Assembly (NCBI GenBank): GCA_033026295.1
Contig: CM065189.1
Location: 2,695,851 to 2,759,850, forward strand
Origin: Channa striata
Taxonomy: Eukaryota > Chordata > Actinopteri > Anabantiformes > Channidae
Direction of reading: 5' to 3'
DNA: 64,000 nucleotides
The notes under the pieces are model-generated. The model was not told where the DNA came from. It saw only the letters and a list, made by a program, of their open reading frames with translations, and did not search any database. This document shows, piece after piece, positions 24,401 to 35,194 of this stretch (position 1 is its first letter; every line of letters starts with the position of its first letter). The position numbers were made by a program, and so were the translations under genes.

Positions 24401-26882
24401 CTTTATTATGTAAAGTGCCTTGAGATGACCTTGTTGTAAATTGGCGCTATATAAATAAAGTTGAATTGAAAATTGAATTGAAAATACAGCACCAATGCTC
24501 ATTTTCTTCTTAACTTTAAAATGTCAATAACTCACTGTTTATAATTGATTCTTTTGTTAGGCAACACGTGAATTTGTTTATTAACTCGTAGTTTAGCACT
24601 TTTTTTTGGCCAAAGATGATCAGTGTAAATAGAAGAAATATTGATTATATTTTATTTGTTTGCATTTAGTGACTTTGTCCAACACATATCTGGTTCAAAT
24701 AAGCTACCAAAGGTCATGATTCAGATTTGATTTAATAACGTATATTTTTATATAAGCGTAAACTGGGAGATTCTGAGACTGACACACGATCGGCTGGTGG
24801 TTACACTCTGATCTTCCAGTGTGGACTGTATGGACAGTCTTTGACACAGGCACCAATACGCAAAGTACAAAGCTTCTGTTTGACATTTTAAGCAGCAAAC
24901 AAGTCTACAGGCACGTTAGAGTGAGGGGAAATAGGCCTCTAGTGAACTGATCATCAATGTCAGCATTCTCTCAGACAAACAAAAAATGTGACCAAATACA
25001 CTTGGGTGGACATAAATAGACTTGGGCGGACATCCCAAGTATATTGTACGTGTGGGAAACACTGCCGTTCTAGGAAGTCAGAGTAAAAATGAAGATAATT
25101 CAGTTCTGGAAAAGTATACTTTTATACTTATAATTTCTTCTCCCCAAAACTGAAACAGCTACAGGAAATGGCGTCATCAAGTTCTTTGATAAAAAAGATG
25201 ATAAGTAATCGTGATATTGGCTGCAGAAAAGAACCCCTAAATACTATAAAGATGACTGTAGATTCTGAAAAACATATTTTCCTCCATCGAATGATGACTT
25301 CATTTCTTGTCGTTATTTTGTTTCTTCTAAGAAATATTGTTCACCCCTGGAAAAACTCAAAATATAAATTTCCTGTATTGAACCAGATTATTTTTTTTAA
25401 CTCACTTACTAGAGGAGTTTAGGAGCATTTGGGAAATACATTTAAAATTTAAGTAAGTGATGTCAAACAACAGTACAGATTTTGAAACAGTTGCAAAGCA
25501 GCTTCATGGGGAATTACAGAAAGCAAACTGAAAAATTGACCTTTATATTTTTAAAAAAGTGCCTGACAACTGTTAGCTGACACATGCTTATAGGGCCAGG
25601 TGATGTATTTAATTCATTCTATTAATTTAAATTTTTGTTTTTTAACAGCTGAAAAAAATAAAAAAATAAAAAAGCAGCAGGTGAAAGAAACAAAATAATA
25701 CAAAAACCTCAAAACCGTGTGATGTGTCAGACATTCCGGCCTCTCACTTTCGTTGTATGTAGGCTTTACAATAAAAGTAAACAGAACTCACAGCATTAGT
25801 AACCTGTTAGCAGCTGAGGCCACCATGGAAAGTAGTGGAGGTCACGTGTGTTTTGGAACCTTTTAGAGCCCAGCATGTATTTGCTAAGGGTTGGCCTCAG
25901 TTTTTTATTGCTACAGCTGCTCCTAGTTTTACTCTCCATCATGTTTACAATATGTAAAAGGAGACTGGTCTCACTAGGAAATGTTTTTTTCCTTTTTCAA
26001 TATGACCCACGTGGGAATAACATATAGTTCTGATAAACTTTTTGTCTAACGTTCCATGTAGACAGACAAATCAATTAAATACAAACACTGTGTCCAGAAC
26101 ACTGAAAAATACTGATTTAATTTTTTGGTTTGGACGGGTTAGGGTATACACCTAAACCCTGAAGAAATGAATCGAATGAGCTTGTTAAATATGGTTTTAA
26201 GACAAAGCCATAAAATCGCAAAAAAATAAACTTTTAACTGATAAAGTTACCAAAAATCAGTGCATGCAGTATGGTTTGGGGCTCTGGAGGGCCCTGAGGT
26301 TGGTGCCCCCACAGGACGGATGTTTGCTTTGCCCATTTGGTTATTAGATCTTGGTATCAGCACTCCATGCACAGAATGGATTGGTCCCAGCACATTCATG
26401 CGTTTTGTAATGTGGCCCTGGTTAGGCAGACGTCCACCACAATCAAAGTGTGAACCACATCTCTGAATAACTCCGGCTGTCATAAAGCTCACAAAGAGAA
26501 ACCAATAACAGGCAGAACATGGAAGATAAGTGGAGGTGTAAGAGACCTTCAGCATCCCGTTCATGCCCGGGTGGTCGTGCAGCGGTATGGAGCCGCCGGT
26601 CCTCAGCAGGAACACACCCATGCTGAACACCTCCGTCTCGCAGATGTGCATGTAGGTGACCGGAGGGCTCTGGAGCCCCGCCGCTCGGGACCTCGATTTG
26701 CTCTTCGGAGGTGCAATTTTGAGATCTGCCGCCCGGACCGCCGTCACTAAGGAGATCAGTTCGCTCTGTTTGTCCGCAAGCACTTTATGGTCTCCGCTGG
26801 CGGAATTGTGGAGGCCTTTGAATGTGACATAGGCCTGCTTGGCTATTTTCTGGATAAGGGGACTTTTCTTGTCCCGCGGCAT
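21466..26882 (-). CDS. ado: 2-aminoethanethiol (cysteamine) dioxygenase
   Basis: Iron(II) thiol dioxygenase that oxidises cysteamine to hypotaurine and the N-terminal cysteine of certain proteins (RGS4/5/16, IL-32), an oxygen-sensing arm of the N-degron pathway. CDS = complement(join(21466..21918, 26547..26882)), 262 aa (human 270). Exon 1 ends GMLK at AAG|GT; exon 2 opens VLYGKV after a TTGCTCAG acceptor; the intron is phase 0. The cupin iron ligands are His102 and His104 (in LHDHPGM) and His179 (in RDNLHQID). Cys205 and Tyr207 (in GRDCHYY) match the Cys-Tyr crosslink pair of human ADO (220/222). The C-terminus ends in the family motif DFWCGGEPYPGP. The ATG at 26882 begins MPRDKKSPLIQKIA, as in orthologues. 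Human ADO is a single-exon gene, so the 4.6 kb intron is notable. The gene is convergent with egr2b. Confidence 0.94.
22495..23596 (+). mobile_element. 5'-truncated L2/CR1-type LINE with reverse transcriptase
   Basis: Translation of 22519-22998 gives reverse transcriptase motifs: a GPALAWFRSYLSGR fingers region, then VPQGSVLDPLLF, then the catalytic YADDTQ (about 22723-22740), then LNISKTEVLVF and LGIIIDDQLSF. After a frame break near 22995, 22995-23273 continues with ISRLDYCNALLLGLPAG and IQNAAARLIFKQPKRTHVTPL, typical of the C-terminal part. The element ends with 'TTTGGATAAAAGTG' and a (TAAATG)n tail at about 23567-23596, as in fish L2-type LINEs. The missing 5' part and the frame break mean it is not autonomous. 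Confidence 0.85.
23697..24484 (+). mobile_element. LINE 3' end (Rex1-like), second family
   Basis: About 23700-24000 encodes, in broken frames, the C-terminal LINE pattern of 'YKALNGQAPSYL', 'RPLRSQNAGLLVVPR' and 'SFQAPLLWNQLP...' type. A CT-rich 3' UTR follows, ending 'GGCGCTATATAAATAAAG' with TTGAATTGAAAA repeats. It is homologous to the inverted copy at 2136-2525. It lies 100 bp after, and in the same orientation as, the L2-type element, but has a different tail sequence and so is a separate insertion. Confidence 0.8.
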
Positions 26883-27124
26883 TGTGACTGCGGAAAAAAA
26901 TAACGGTGATCCTGTGTCCCTGGCGCTGATCCGAGGCGGATACACCCCGCTAAAGTGTGCTGCGGATCCTCCGGTGTCCCCGGGTTTCCTCTGCGGACCT
27001 TGGTCGAAGGTCAAAAACCCCCAAAACAAAACTCATTAAACAACAAAACGCAATTCATGCTGATAATGTGTCATTTCTCCCTCCACTCATTTTCCACCCA
27101 AGCTTCTCCTCGCCCGCACTCACG

Positions 27125-27167
27125 GCGCATGCGCAAGCACACGCACGCATTGTGGGAATTGAAGTTT
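27125..27167. promoter_or_regulatory. ado promoter: NRF1 and ZNF143-type sites
   Basis: GCGCATGCGC (27125-27134) is the palindromic NRF1 core. On the minus strand 27145-27167 reads ACTTCAATTCCCACAATGC, close to the ZNF143/SBS consensus. Both are hallmarks of TATA-less housekeeping promoters and lie about 250 bp upstream of the ado ATG. A second, weaker ZNF143-like run (ACTTCATTTCCCAG) occurs on the plus strand at about 27329-27342, so divergent transcription is possible but no second gene is evident. Confidence 0.7.
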
Positions 27168-27819
27168 AGCCAAAAACTATAAAACATCTTTTAGCTTATA
27201 GCGGATCAGCAACGAGGCAGCAGATGGCCTGCTCGCATTCAAATGACATGTGTGCGTGGCTGTGTAAGAATGGGCTATGTGTATTTATGCCGCAAACTAT
27301 CAAATTAATGTAGCCTGCCCTGCACGGAGACTTCATTTCCCAGGGGTCCGGAGGACGTAGCGGAGTTCGTAAAGGGGAAGGCCTGGCAGACCATTGAACT
27401 CCCCGCAGGGTTGGATTTCAAAGCTCAGGAGTAGACTGTCGGGGAACCCCCGTCGATATGTTTCCTCTAACCCTAATCTACGCGAAAGTCATCAGCCAGT
27501 CGAACCACATCCTGGCCCAAACAAAGCAGCAAAAGCTTTGTGGGTGTTGTGGAATAAAACGACAAGCCTACAACTGATTTGACTTTGTGATATTTTGCTC
27601 TGAATGGCATCCTGAACCATCTCTGTAAACTGTATGAGAACAGGAGCACATGGGTTAAAAGAAAGTGTTTTATTCAAAATCCAAAACGGTTATTAAGGTT
27701 CATGCATCCACAGTTAAAGGTTGTAGAACTCAGCTATAGGATAATATCTACAGGGTACAGGGCGTGACTGTGGTTGCTGTTTCCAAAAACATTTTTACAT
27801 CCCAAAACTAAAACGCATT

Positions 27820-27990
27820 CCCCTATGCCGAGATGTCAGAGGTGCATTAAAAGAAGAATCCATAGATTCATAGAGGTGGAAACATGATGATGCGGTGATG
27901 CTTTGGCAAAATGAGAGTCGTTGCGCATCCTCAGTCAGCATGGATACCACTCCAAACAGCAGCTACCCCTACCTCACTTTGATAAAAGCC
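27820..27990 (+). mobile_element. Tc1-like transposase scrap
   Basis: The segment 'GGTGGAAACATGATGATG' is followed by 'CAGTCAGCATGGATACCACTCC'-like sequence. The latter closely matches the Tc1-like remnant at about 36775-36805 (CAATCAGCATGGACACCAC), and both translate to a QHGHHS/QHGYHS-type string. Only a fragment remains. Confidence 0.4.
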
Positions 27991-29169
27991 AAATGAGTGA
28001 AGGAAAATGTGCATACTGTAGTTGCAGGGGCAAGACTAGGCGTTGGCCAGGGGGGCACCTTTTGCCCGCCCCTTTTCTTTTGGCAATTATTTTCCAGCTC
28101 CTGAGAAAATTACCATTTTCTAAACCATTTTTAAATAGTGTAAATACACGATTGGCCATAAAGTTGGAACAATTTTGTTTTCACACACATTTCTTGCACA
28201 ATTTTATTATGTTTTTTTTCTCTGTGACATGTCTGGAATAGATGGATCAATAAAGTTTTTACAAGATATACACTTTATCTATTAATAAATAATCCCATTC
28301 TCACAATAATTTGACGAGGTAAAAAATATTTTATACCAGCTTTTGGACAACAGTGTAATTTAGGTCTGTACTTTGTCCTAAAACTGGGTCATAACAGAGT
28401 AGGCTTTCGAAATGGAACATGAAAGCTACCAAATATTCACTGCACAAAGGCAAAACAAGCCATGGTCGGGTGGAAGTGGTGCAGAGTAGGAGGGTAGGGG
28501 AAGGGAGGTGGACCGGCCAACCCCTGGTTTGTTCACCCCTACAAAAAGGGACAGGCAGCACCACAGTGTAGTTTACAACTGTAGCTTTTTATGACGGAAA
28601 CCGAAACATTTGAGCTTCCCTGAGTCTAGCCGTGGTTATGGTGACAGCAGAAAATAACTTCATGTCCGCAAGCTGTATTTATGTTTTATGTGTACAATTG
28701 ACAGACTCATTTGGAATTTAACTAAATAGAGGTTCCAGGCCATTTTCCAGAGCATTGCCCAGACCCTGATAATGTAACTTGTTATTACTAATCATAGTCA
28801 TGAGCCAAAGTTTTCCTTCCAGGCCGAAGTCTAGGTTTTGTGTGATTTGATATTTTGATAATCATCTCTGCGAATCCAAAGAGGATATGACCCATCAGAC
28901 TTGTATCTTCAGTGTGTCACTGCCTTTTGGAGAAGAAACTAGTGCGCATGATTAACTGCACCACAACACATAGGGCTGAGTCACTAGCACACAAACACCC
29001 TAGAATACACAGGGCTGAATCCCTTTCAGAGAAAATGTCTTGTACAGGCTGTGTGATCACATGTTCTCGTGTTTGCGTCCATGCAGTGCAATTAAACAGT
29101 AGACTGGGTTGTGCGTGGGTTTAGGTTTGTGTGCACTTTTTGATTTTTTGTAAGCGTCTCAGTGCATCT

Positions 29170-29184
29170 GTTTGTTTGTTTGTT

Positions 29185-29232
<48 letters not shown>

Positions 29233-29250
29233 TGTGTGTGTGTGTGTGTG
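29170..29250. repeat. (TTTG)n followed by (TG)n microsatellite
   Basis: A run of TTTG tetramers at about 29170-29190 passes into about 60 bases of TG dinucleotides, interrupted once by TATG. Visible directly. Confidence 0.92.
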
Positions 29251-30599
29251 CATTATGTGTGATACATTCTGCATGACGAGTGAGGGAGACACAAAGCAAA
29301 CAATCTCCACTTGAGAAATAATGAGGCCAGTTCATTATAGGTTCACACACATCTACACAAAGACACACACTTGTGTGTTGTTGACACTGGCACAGTGTCA
29401 TTGCTGTAGAACATGAGTCTGTTGCTTAGAAACTTGTCTTCTTTAGACAAGACATGGTAAACTCATTTGATTTCACCTGAAACCCCAGACAGGCAGATGA
29501 TCTTTTACTGATGTGTTTAGTTCTTCCTACTGCTCTCAACAGACAACAGAGATTTAGCCAAAGACACACTTCATACATACAGCAATTCAACTCACTGGTT
29601 AAGTTAAGCTGTGTTTTATTGTATGTTGGAGCCGGGAATGACTTCAGTACGACAGGAAACAGAATAATACAAGCTGTATGTGGGTTTGCCAGTGCCAACC
29701 CTACAGATTACATCATATATTCTGCATACTAACACCCTAGAAACATTTTGGACAACACTTTACCTTGTGACCCAGTTTCAGAATAAAGAAACCTGTTACC
29801 TAGTGGAGTGACAACCAATTTTTGCCTCAAAATAGTGAAATGGTTTCCCCACACTGAGATCTCAGAGCTGTTGTGAAGAAATACACTGAAAGACGGAAAT
29901 GACAATGCACAGATTCATAGAGGTGGAAGTACAGCTGTAGTATGTTTAAACAACAGGAAACAAAATACATCTTATTAACGAGCGGTCCTTTAAACTTACC
30001 TTTAGTCTTTTGCAGTCTGTGTGCTCGTATTGACAATTATTTCTTTTCATGTAGATGCAGAATACACTTGCTAGTTGGCTGTTGCCTGTAGTCTTTGGAG
30101 TGTGTCTAAGTGCCACTTTTTAGCCTTGGCGAAAGGTGACTTGAGATGCAGCAGTCGACCTTCTAGTTCTTTGATGTAGCCTTGGTGTGTTTCTGCCCTA
30201 ACAATAGCCGGAGGCAGCACATAGCACAGTACAAGGCAGCTGTCTCTGGTCACCAGCCCTATGGTGCAAAATACATGTACGCTGTCAGTGAACACAGATT
30301 GTGGGCTACTGACATTTTTTGGCGAGCGATAGGTAAATTTGGCAAGTGATATGTATGTGTTATATTATGAAGCCATGGCGCCAGCATGAGCCTCGGCATC
30401 TGTTTCGCCTAGCCTTCCCTTTTCCTACTCAGCTTCTTCCACTCATCACGTTTCACCAAGCTCTGCACAGCCCTTCAGGTATTGGCCGTGGCTACACTAA
30501 AATACAAAAAAGAAGCCGCAAAACCTTATTTGTTAAGTTATGCACAGGGTTCTAACTTTGAAACTATCTACCCAAAGAGGATCCCAGCTTCCAGCGAGT

Positions 30600-31540
30600 T
30601 TAAGTTGCATGCAACAATATTGTTTAAATTATGCATTCATCGAGGACAAGTTGTGAAGACCTCTGTTTGTCTGAAATATTATTTGCATGCAGTGCTGTTC
30701 AGCGGTCATAAAGCCGACATTATCCTCTGCCTGCTTAAAATGTGCATGACTGACATTGCAAAGAAGTCAAGCAAGCTTCATCATACCATCATCTCAGACA
30801 CAGCCAAATACCTCTGAATGGAGCATGTGATTCTCTGCTTGTCCATTATTTGCATATAGAAACACACAGATACATAGCCTGTAGCTCATATGTACACACT
30901 CATTCAAGTATATACAAAGTGTGAACAAGCATTTGCACAAAACACATATGCACACACAGGGACAAATTCATACATACACATTCCTTTGGAATCAGCACAT
31001 TGAGACAATGAGACAATGATAACAGCTGCTTATGGATCACTTAGTTTGACAAATAAACGTAGCCTTTGTGTTCAGTCAATACACAGCCTGTTCTCCGGCA
31101 TCAGAGTTGTCATTATTTCACAATGTGTTCCACATTTGAGAACATGAGCAGGCCTTTATTTGTTGACCCCTGTGGCCTCATTGAATCAGGCCATCATTGA
31201 GAACGAAGCCAACTCTGTTGTCTGTCAAAGAACGCTAACAACCCGGGCCAAAGATGAAAATTCATAAGCTTTCTGGAAAAATGTCTGCATAACTTGAGAG
31301 GAGACGATGCAATGCTAATGTTTGTTCTCGCCATCAAAAAGCGTCTTTCTGCGGACTGAGCTTTTGTGGAGATTTTGTATGTTCATTGCTGGACCGTGAG
31401 CCCACACAGCCAGTCCCATCACAATCATGAGATGTAGAATGCTCCTGTTTGTTCTGTACATTGCAGAGATGCATATGCAAAAAGGTCTTAACCCAGGGCT
31501 CTGGCACATTTTGTGTTCATCCGAGTACATAACTTACTGT
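30600..31540. promoter_or_regulatory. candidate POU/SOX enhancer cluster
   Basis: AACAATATTGTT (30613-30624), a palindromic SOX dimer-like site, overlaps GTTGCATGCAAC (30604-30615) and adjoins an ATTATGCAT POU-like site (30628-30636). Two perfect octamers ATTTGCAT follow at 30681-30688 and 30848-30855, tandem ACAATG sites at about 31005-31018, a CAGCTG E-box near 31022, and ATGCATATGCAA (31469-31480), one base off the MORE POU-dimer site. The stretch has little repeat debris. The mammalian Egr2 Schwann-cell enhancer (MSE), about 35 kb 3' of the gene, works through Oct6/Brn2 and Sox10, so this is a plausible counterpart. Function is inferred. Confidence 0.35.
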
Positions 31541-34003
31541 ACATTTCCATGTCAGCCACTATGCATTCACAAGGGCATATTGAAGTGGTAGGGTTTTGCA
31601 TTTATGAACGAATGAAGGGAGGAGGAGACAAAAAAGGGAGAAAGAAGAATGCAGTGGAAAACATGGAGCACATTTGTAGCACTAACTAACAAAATCATTC
31701 AAAAATTATTGCAATGTCACTTTTCCTAATACATTGCAGCCCTAGTATAAAAAGAGCATCTCAGAGAACTTTTTCAGAATTAAGCATGGGCTAAGGTTTA
31801 TTACTTGTCAATAAATCTGTTTTGGAGGCCTTGAGAAATGTGTTTTTAATGAAAAATTATAAAGAATTTGGTAATTTTGTCATCTATGGTTTATAATATG
31901 TTTAAAACATTTAGAGAATGTAGGGAATTCCCTGCGTGTACTGTAAGAGTAAAAAATTAAAAGCACAGTTTAAAATATGAATCCACAAATGTAAGTTAAA
32001 TCTCTACCATGCAAACAACCACATATGCAGAAAAACACTGCCCCATTCTCTGAGGCAGAGCTCATTTAAAATGGACTGAGGTAAAGCTGAAAACTGTCCC
32101 GTTTCAATATATTAAATTCTCTTTGAAAATAAGGGACACTGTGTCCTCCATGCTAAAAAGTAGAGGAACCATATTATCAGTGTACTGGCCAAAAGCAATG
32201 GAAGCACTTGTTCCTGGAGTAACTTGGAGAGACATGGATCCTGTGGATCTTCTCTAAATCTACAGCTGGTTCAAAGCACTGCAGACGGATCCTGAGCACA
32301 TGTCTGTATCCTTACAGGTCCCTGTGCTCTTTTCCCTGCTGACTCTCACAGTAAATACGCTTACAGTGATGCTCCATTTAGTTCAAATGCACCCAAACTC
32401 TCAGGTAATCTTCTCTTGATGAGCACCTCAAGAAAAAAATATGTTTTAAATCTACTGTATTAGTAAAAATTCCTATTATAATGTACGACTGGTCCCATTC
32501 CATCTAGATAAACTGCTCCAGCCATGCTGTGTGTTCACTTCAGCAAGTTAGTAGGATGTCGATGTTGATATGTCAACAAAAACCTTCAGTTTAATTAGCC
32601 TAAATATAAACCTTAAACATTCACTTTAAGCTAATCAAAAATGTATTACACGGTTCCTAATTAATGATGATGATGATGATGACGATGATGATTATTTTTA
32701 TTATTATACAAGATTCTGGTGCATACGTAGCATAAACACAATGTAAAACACGTTAATGATATTCATTATTGGCTTTCTAGCTGATGGTTTAATAATTCAG
32801 AATGGTAATACCCTGCTATTGATGCTCGAATGTAGGCAAGTATGCTCGAATGTAGTTATGCTGTATATTTGTGTTTTATTCTTTCTCATTTATGGTCTTA
32901 TTATGTGTAATGGTTCAGAATTGTTGCGCTTTTACTATTTTTTGGCTCCTTGGACACTCACTCCTAAGGCGAAACACGGGTGTGACCAACATAAAGCTCC
33001 TCAGTGGCAACGCTATCAGTCAGGGCCCACAGGAGCAGGAGTAAAGTGTGAAACAATGGGGCGGAACCAGCCCATTCGTCACTCCTGTTTCTGCTTTGAT
33101 AGAAACTATTACCTTTGTGTAAACTGACTCCAGTATGTCTCGTAAGCTGCTGTCTATAATCTCTTTTCTCTTCGATGAAGGTGACACCTTACAGCACTAC
33201 ACACAATAAGTAGGCCCTCCATCAAAACAGCCACACTGTGTATCTTGGCTTAAGTTTTGCTGGAACATCAAATAATGTTAAGGACACATTTCTGGTGTCC
33301 TGCTTTATAACTTGGGCGCCGTAGTTCTACTGAGAGTCCTGACTGTCTGTCATAATGTGTGAATTGACACATTATTTTTTAGCAGAAATCCAAGTTTCTA
33401 TAGTGAGTTTTACATCTTTTTTTTTCGCTTCAGGTGATATTGACAGAGTGGATGCAGAGATCCACAGATGTTCATCGTGTAACAGTGGCCCACAAGCTGA
33501 TGATTAAAATATTTTATCCATTTAGTGTTTGCAGGAACCAAACAAGAAGTCCCTGATCTGCAGCTAGCTGGAGATAGGCTTTATGGGCCATAAATGTAGA
33601 GGCTCCAAGAAAGCACAGCCCCTAACGTTCCAGCAGGTGAAATTTCTTGTTTGTGCCCACATTAATAATCTTATGGAAAGAACTTATTTGTGTTTGAAGG
33701 CATGCTAAGCATTTGTTTTCAATTCTCAAGGTTCCTAAAAAATGTGTTTCTATCCAACTAAAATCTGTTAAGGGTGAAAAAAAGATTGTAGCATGGCTTG
33801 ATAGTCAGTCACATACACTAATACACAAAATGTGTTCATCAATCTTAAAATAAGACAACATTTATTTCCCCTTAACCAAAGTGGTTTGGTTTCCTATTTT
33901 ACCTACACACGGACTTAAAATTATCCTCTGTGGTGTCACAGTCCTGCATTTTCGTACAGCTTTAATAATTCAAAAAATGAGTTTCATGGTGATGAGATAG
34001 AAA
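31541..34003. other. intergenic, no gene seen
   Basis: AT-rich unassigned sequence with a (GAT)n/(TTA)n microsatellite at 32663-32700. No ORF carries a recognisable domain. Confidence 0.55.
32663..32692. repeat. (GAT)n microsatellite
   Basis: GATGATGAT repeats with one GAC interruption, running into an ATT-rich stretch. Visible directly. Confidence 0.85.
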
Positions 34004-34125
34004 GTAGCTTGTTCAAATCCGTACGGTGAATGTCCATGTCCCTCCCACAGTTCAAAGACATGCATTTTTGGTAATTGGTGATGCCAAATGGCCTGTATGT
34101 TTGAAAGTGTCGTCTGTGTGCACAT
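34004..34125 (+). mobile_element. tRNA-SINE-like or LINE-derived fragment
   Basis: 'TTGTTCAAATCCG' (about 34010-34022) resembles a pol III B box. It is followed by 'TCCCTCCCACAGTTCAAAGACATGCA', which resembles the body of common vertebrate SINE/LINE repeats ('CCTCCCACAGTCCAAAAACATGC'). Decayed; the A box is not clear. Confidence 0.4.
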
Positions 34126-34449
34126 AACCGCTTTCACATATGAACTCAGGACAAGGTATAGAGAAAGACGCCTTTGGAATATTTTATGGTAGGGCAATAA
34201 ATATCTAACTTGTAAACATTGTTCTTTCCAGATGGCATTTTGTTATAGCTAAAGTTGCCAAACAGACCTGTGTTGCCATGCTAGAGGTCTCTCTGCATTT
34301 TTTACACTGAATGCAGCCTGTAAGTATTTGATTGTGAGTGGAGAACGGGGGCAGGGTTGATTGGCACTACTCTAGTGACAGCAGAATTTCCCATTGCTAT
34401 GCTAATGTTCTGTTCGTCCTCTTCAGCTGCCAAAGAGTCTTCACTCTCT

Positions 34450-34453
<4 letters not shown>

Positions 34454-34518
<65 letters not shown>
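34454..34518. repeat. (CA)n microsatellite
   Basis: An uninterrupted CA run of about 32 units. Open frames through it on both strands are artefacts. Confidence 0.95.
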
Positions 34519-34522
<4 letters not shown>

Positions 34523-35194
34523 TTGGTCCCATCCTATACTGTACATTTGAAATGACACATATGGTGTGCATGATACAGACTGAATACAAGTCCTGGACCT
34601 TTAGGCAACACAATTTTTAGCAAGTATTTGTGAGTGCGGCAGAATTTGATCGGTTAAGCCCTATGACATAAAAGAACTAAGCTCACAATCGCTTGGTCAC
34701 TGTGTGTCTAAGATAATGGACTTGGACTCCATTATCCAGGGTTCCTTTTAAACTCAGTGAAATGAGAATTATGTATAAATGTTTGTGTTTCAGGAAAGCA
34801 GCAGTAATTTTATGCAGCATTTACTGTGTGTGCCATCCAAATGTTATATTTAGAAATATAGTGTGTGGTACTGAAAAACGATTGTGGCTTTTAGTAAAAT
34901 ACTAAAAAAATCACAGCAACTATTTTAGTGGCAAAAACAAAACACAGATTTAAAAAAAAAAGAAATTTACACTTATATATATTTTTTGCATACATTGTGG
35001 GGTGGCACATGAGCTTTTTCCCATTAAGCTGAAAGTCACTTTATATCTAAACACTATTATATTCTATTCTAGCACACACTGATGCATTTTAAATTTTTAT
35101 TTGCACAGTTGACCCGTGTATAAACGTCTTACTGCAACACTATGTTTCAACAAACCTCAAGTTGAGAAGAGCTAATGATATTGGAAGGGGGTTG

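Larger units (their letters stand above)
21919..26546 (-). other. ado intron 1 (4.6 kb)
   Basis: Splits the cupin fold between Lys112 and Val113. It contains two LINE fragments (22495-23596 and 23697-24484), both antisense to ado, and otherwise non-coding AT-rich DNA including a possible DNA-transposon scrap near 22170-22225. Reading straight through the donor would give a 211-residue product ending at 26247 and lacking the third iron ligand, so splicing is needed for an active enzyme. Confidence 0.85.
27168..30559. other. intergenic region downstream of the ado promoter
   Basis: No gene is recognised. It contains Tc1-like debris around 27820-27990, a related shorter segment around 29846-29940, and the TTTG/TG microsatellite at 29170-29250. 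The remaining ORFs are short and domain-free. Confidence 0.55.

Noticed and set aside
26883..27029. N-terminal extension of the ado frame to an upstream ATG
   Set aside because: The extra residues are unlike ADO proteins, while MPRDKK at 26882 matches the family start; the upstream part is probably 5' UTR.
28036..28056. Possible CTCF site (GGCCAGGGGGGCACC)
   Set aside because: The extra G shifts the core relative to the consensus; much weaker than the duplicated sites at 45.3-45.4 kb.
30482..30817. 111-codon open frame inside the POU/SOX block
   Set aside because: No ATG-context or domain support; the block reads better as non-coding regulatory sequence.
34302..34620. Open frames across the CA repeat
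   Set aside because: Poly-(Thr-His) or (Cys-Val) translations of a microsatellite, not genes.
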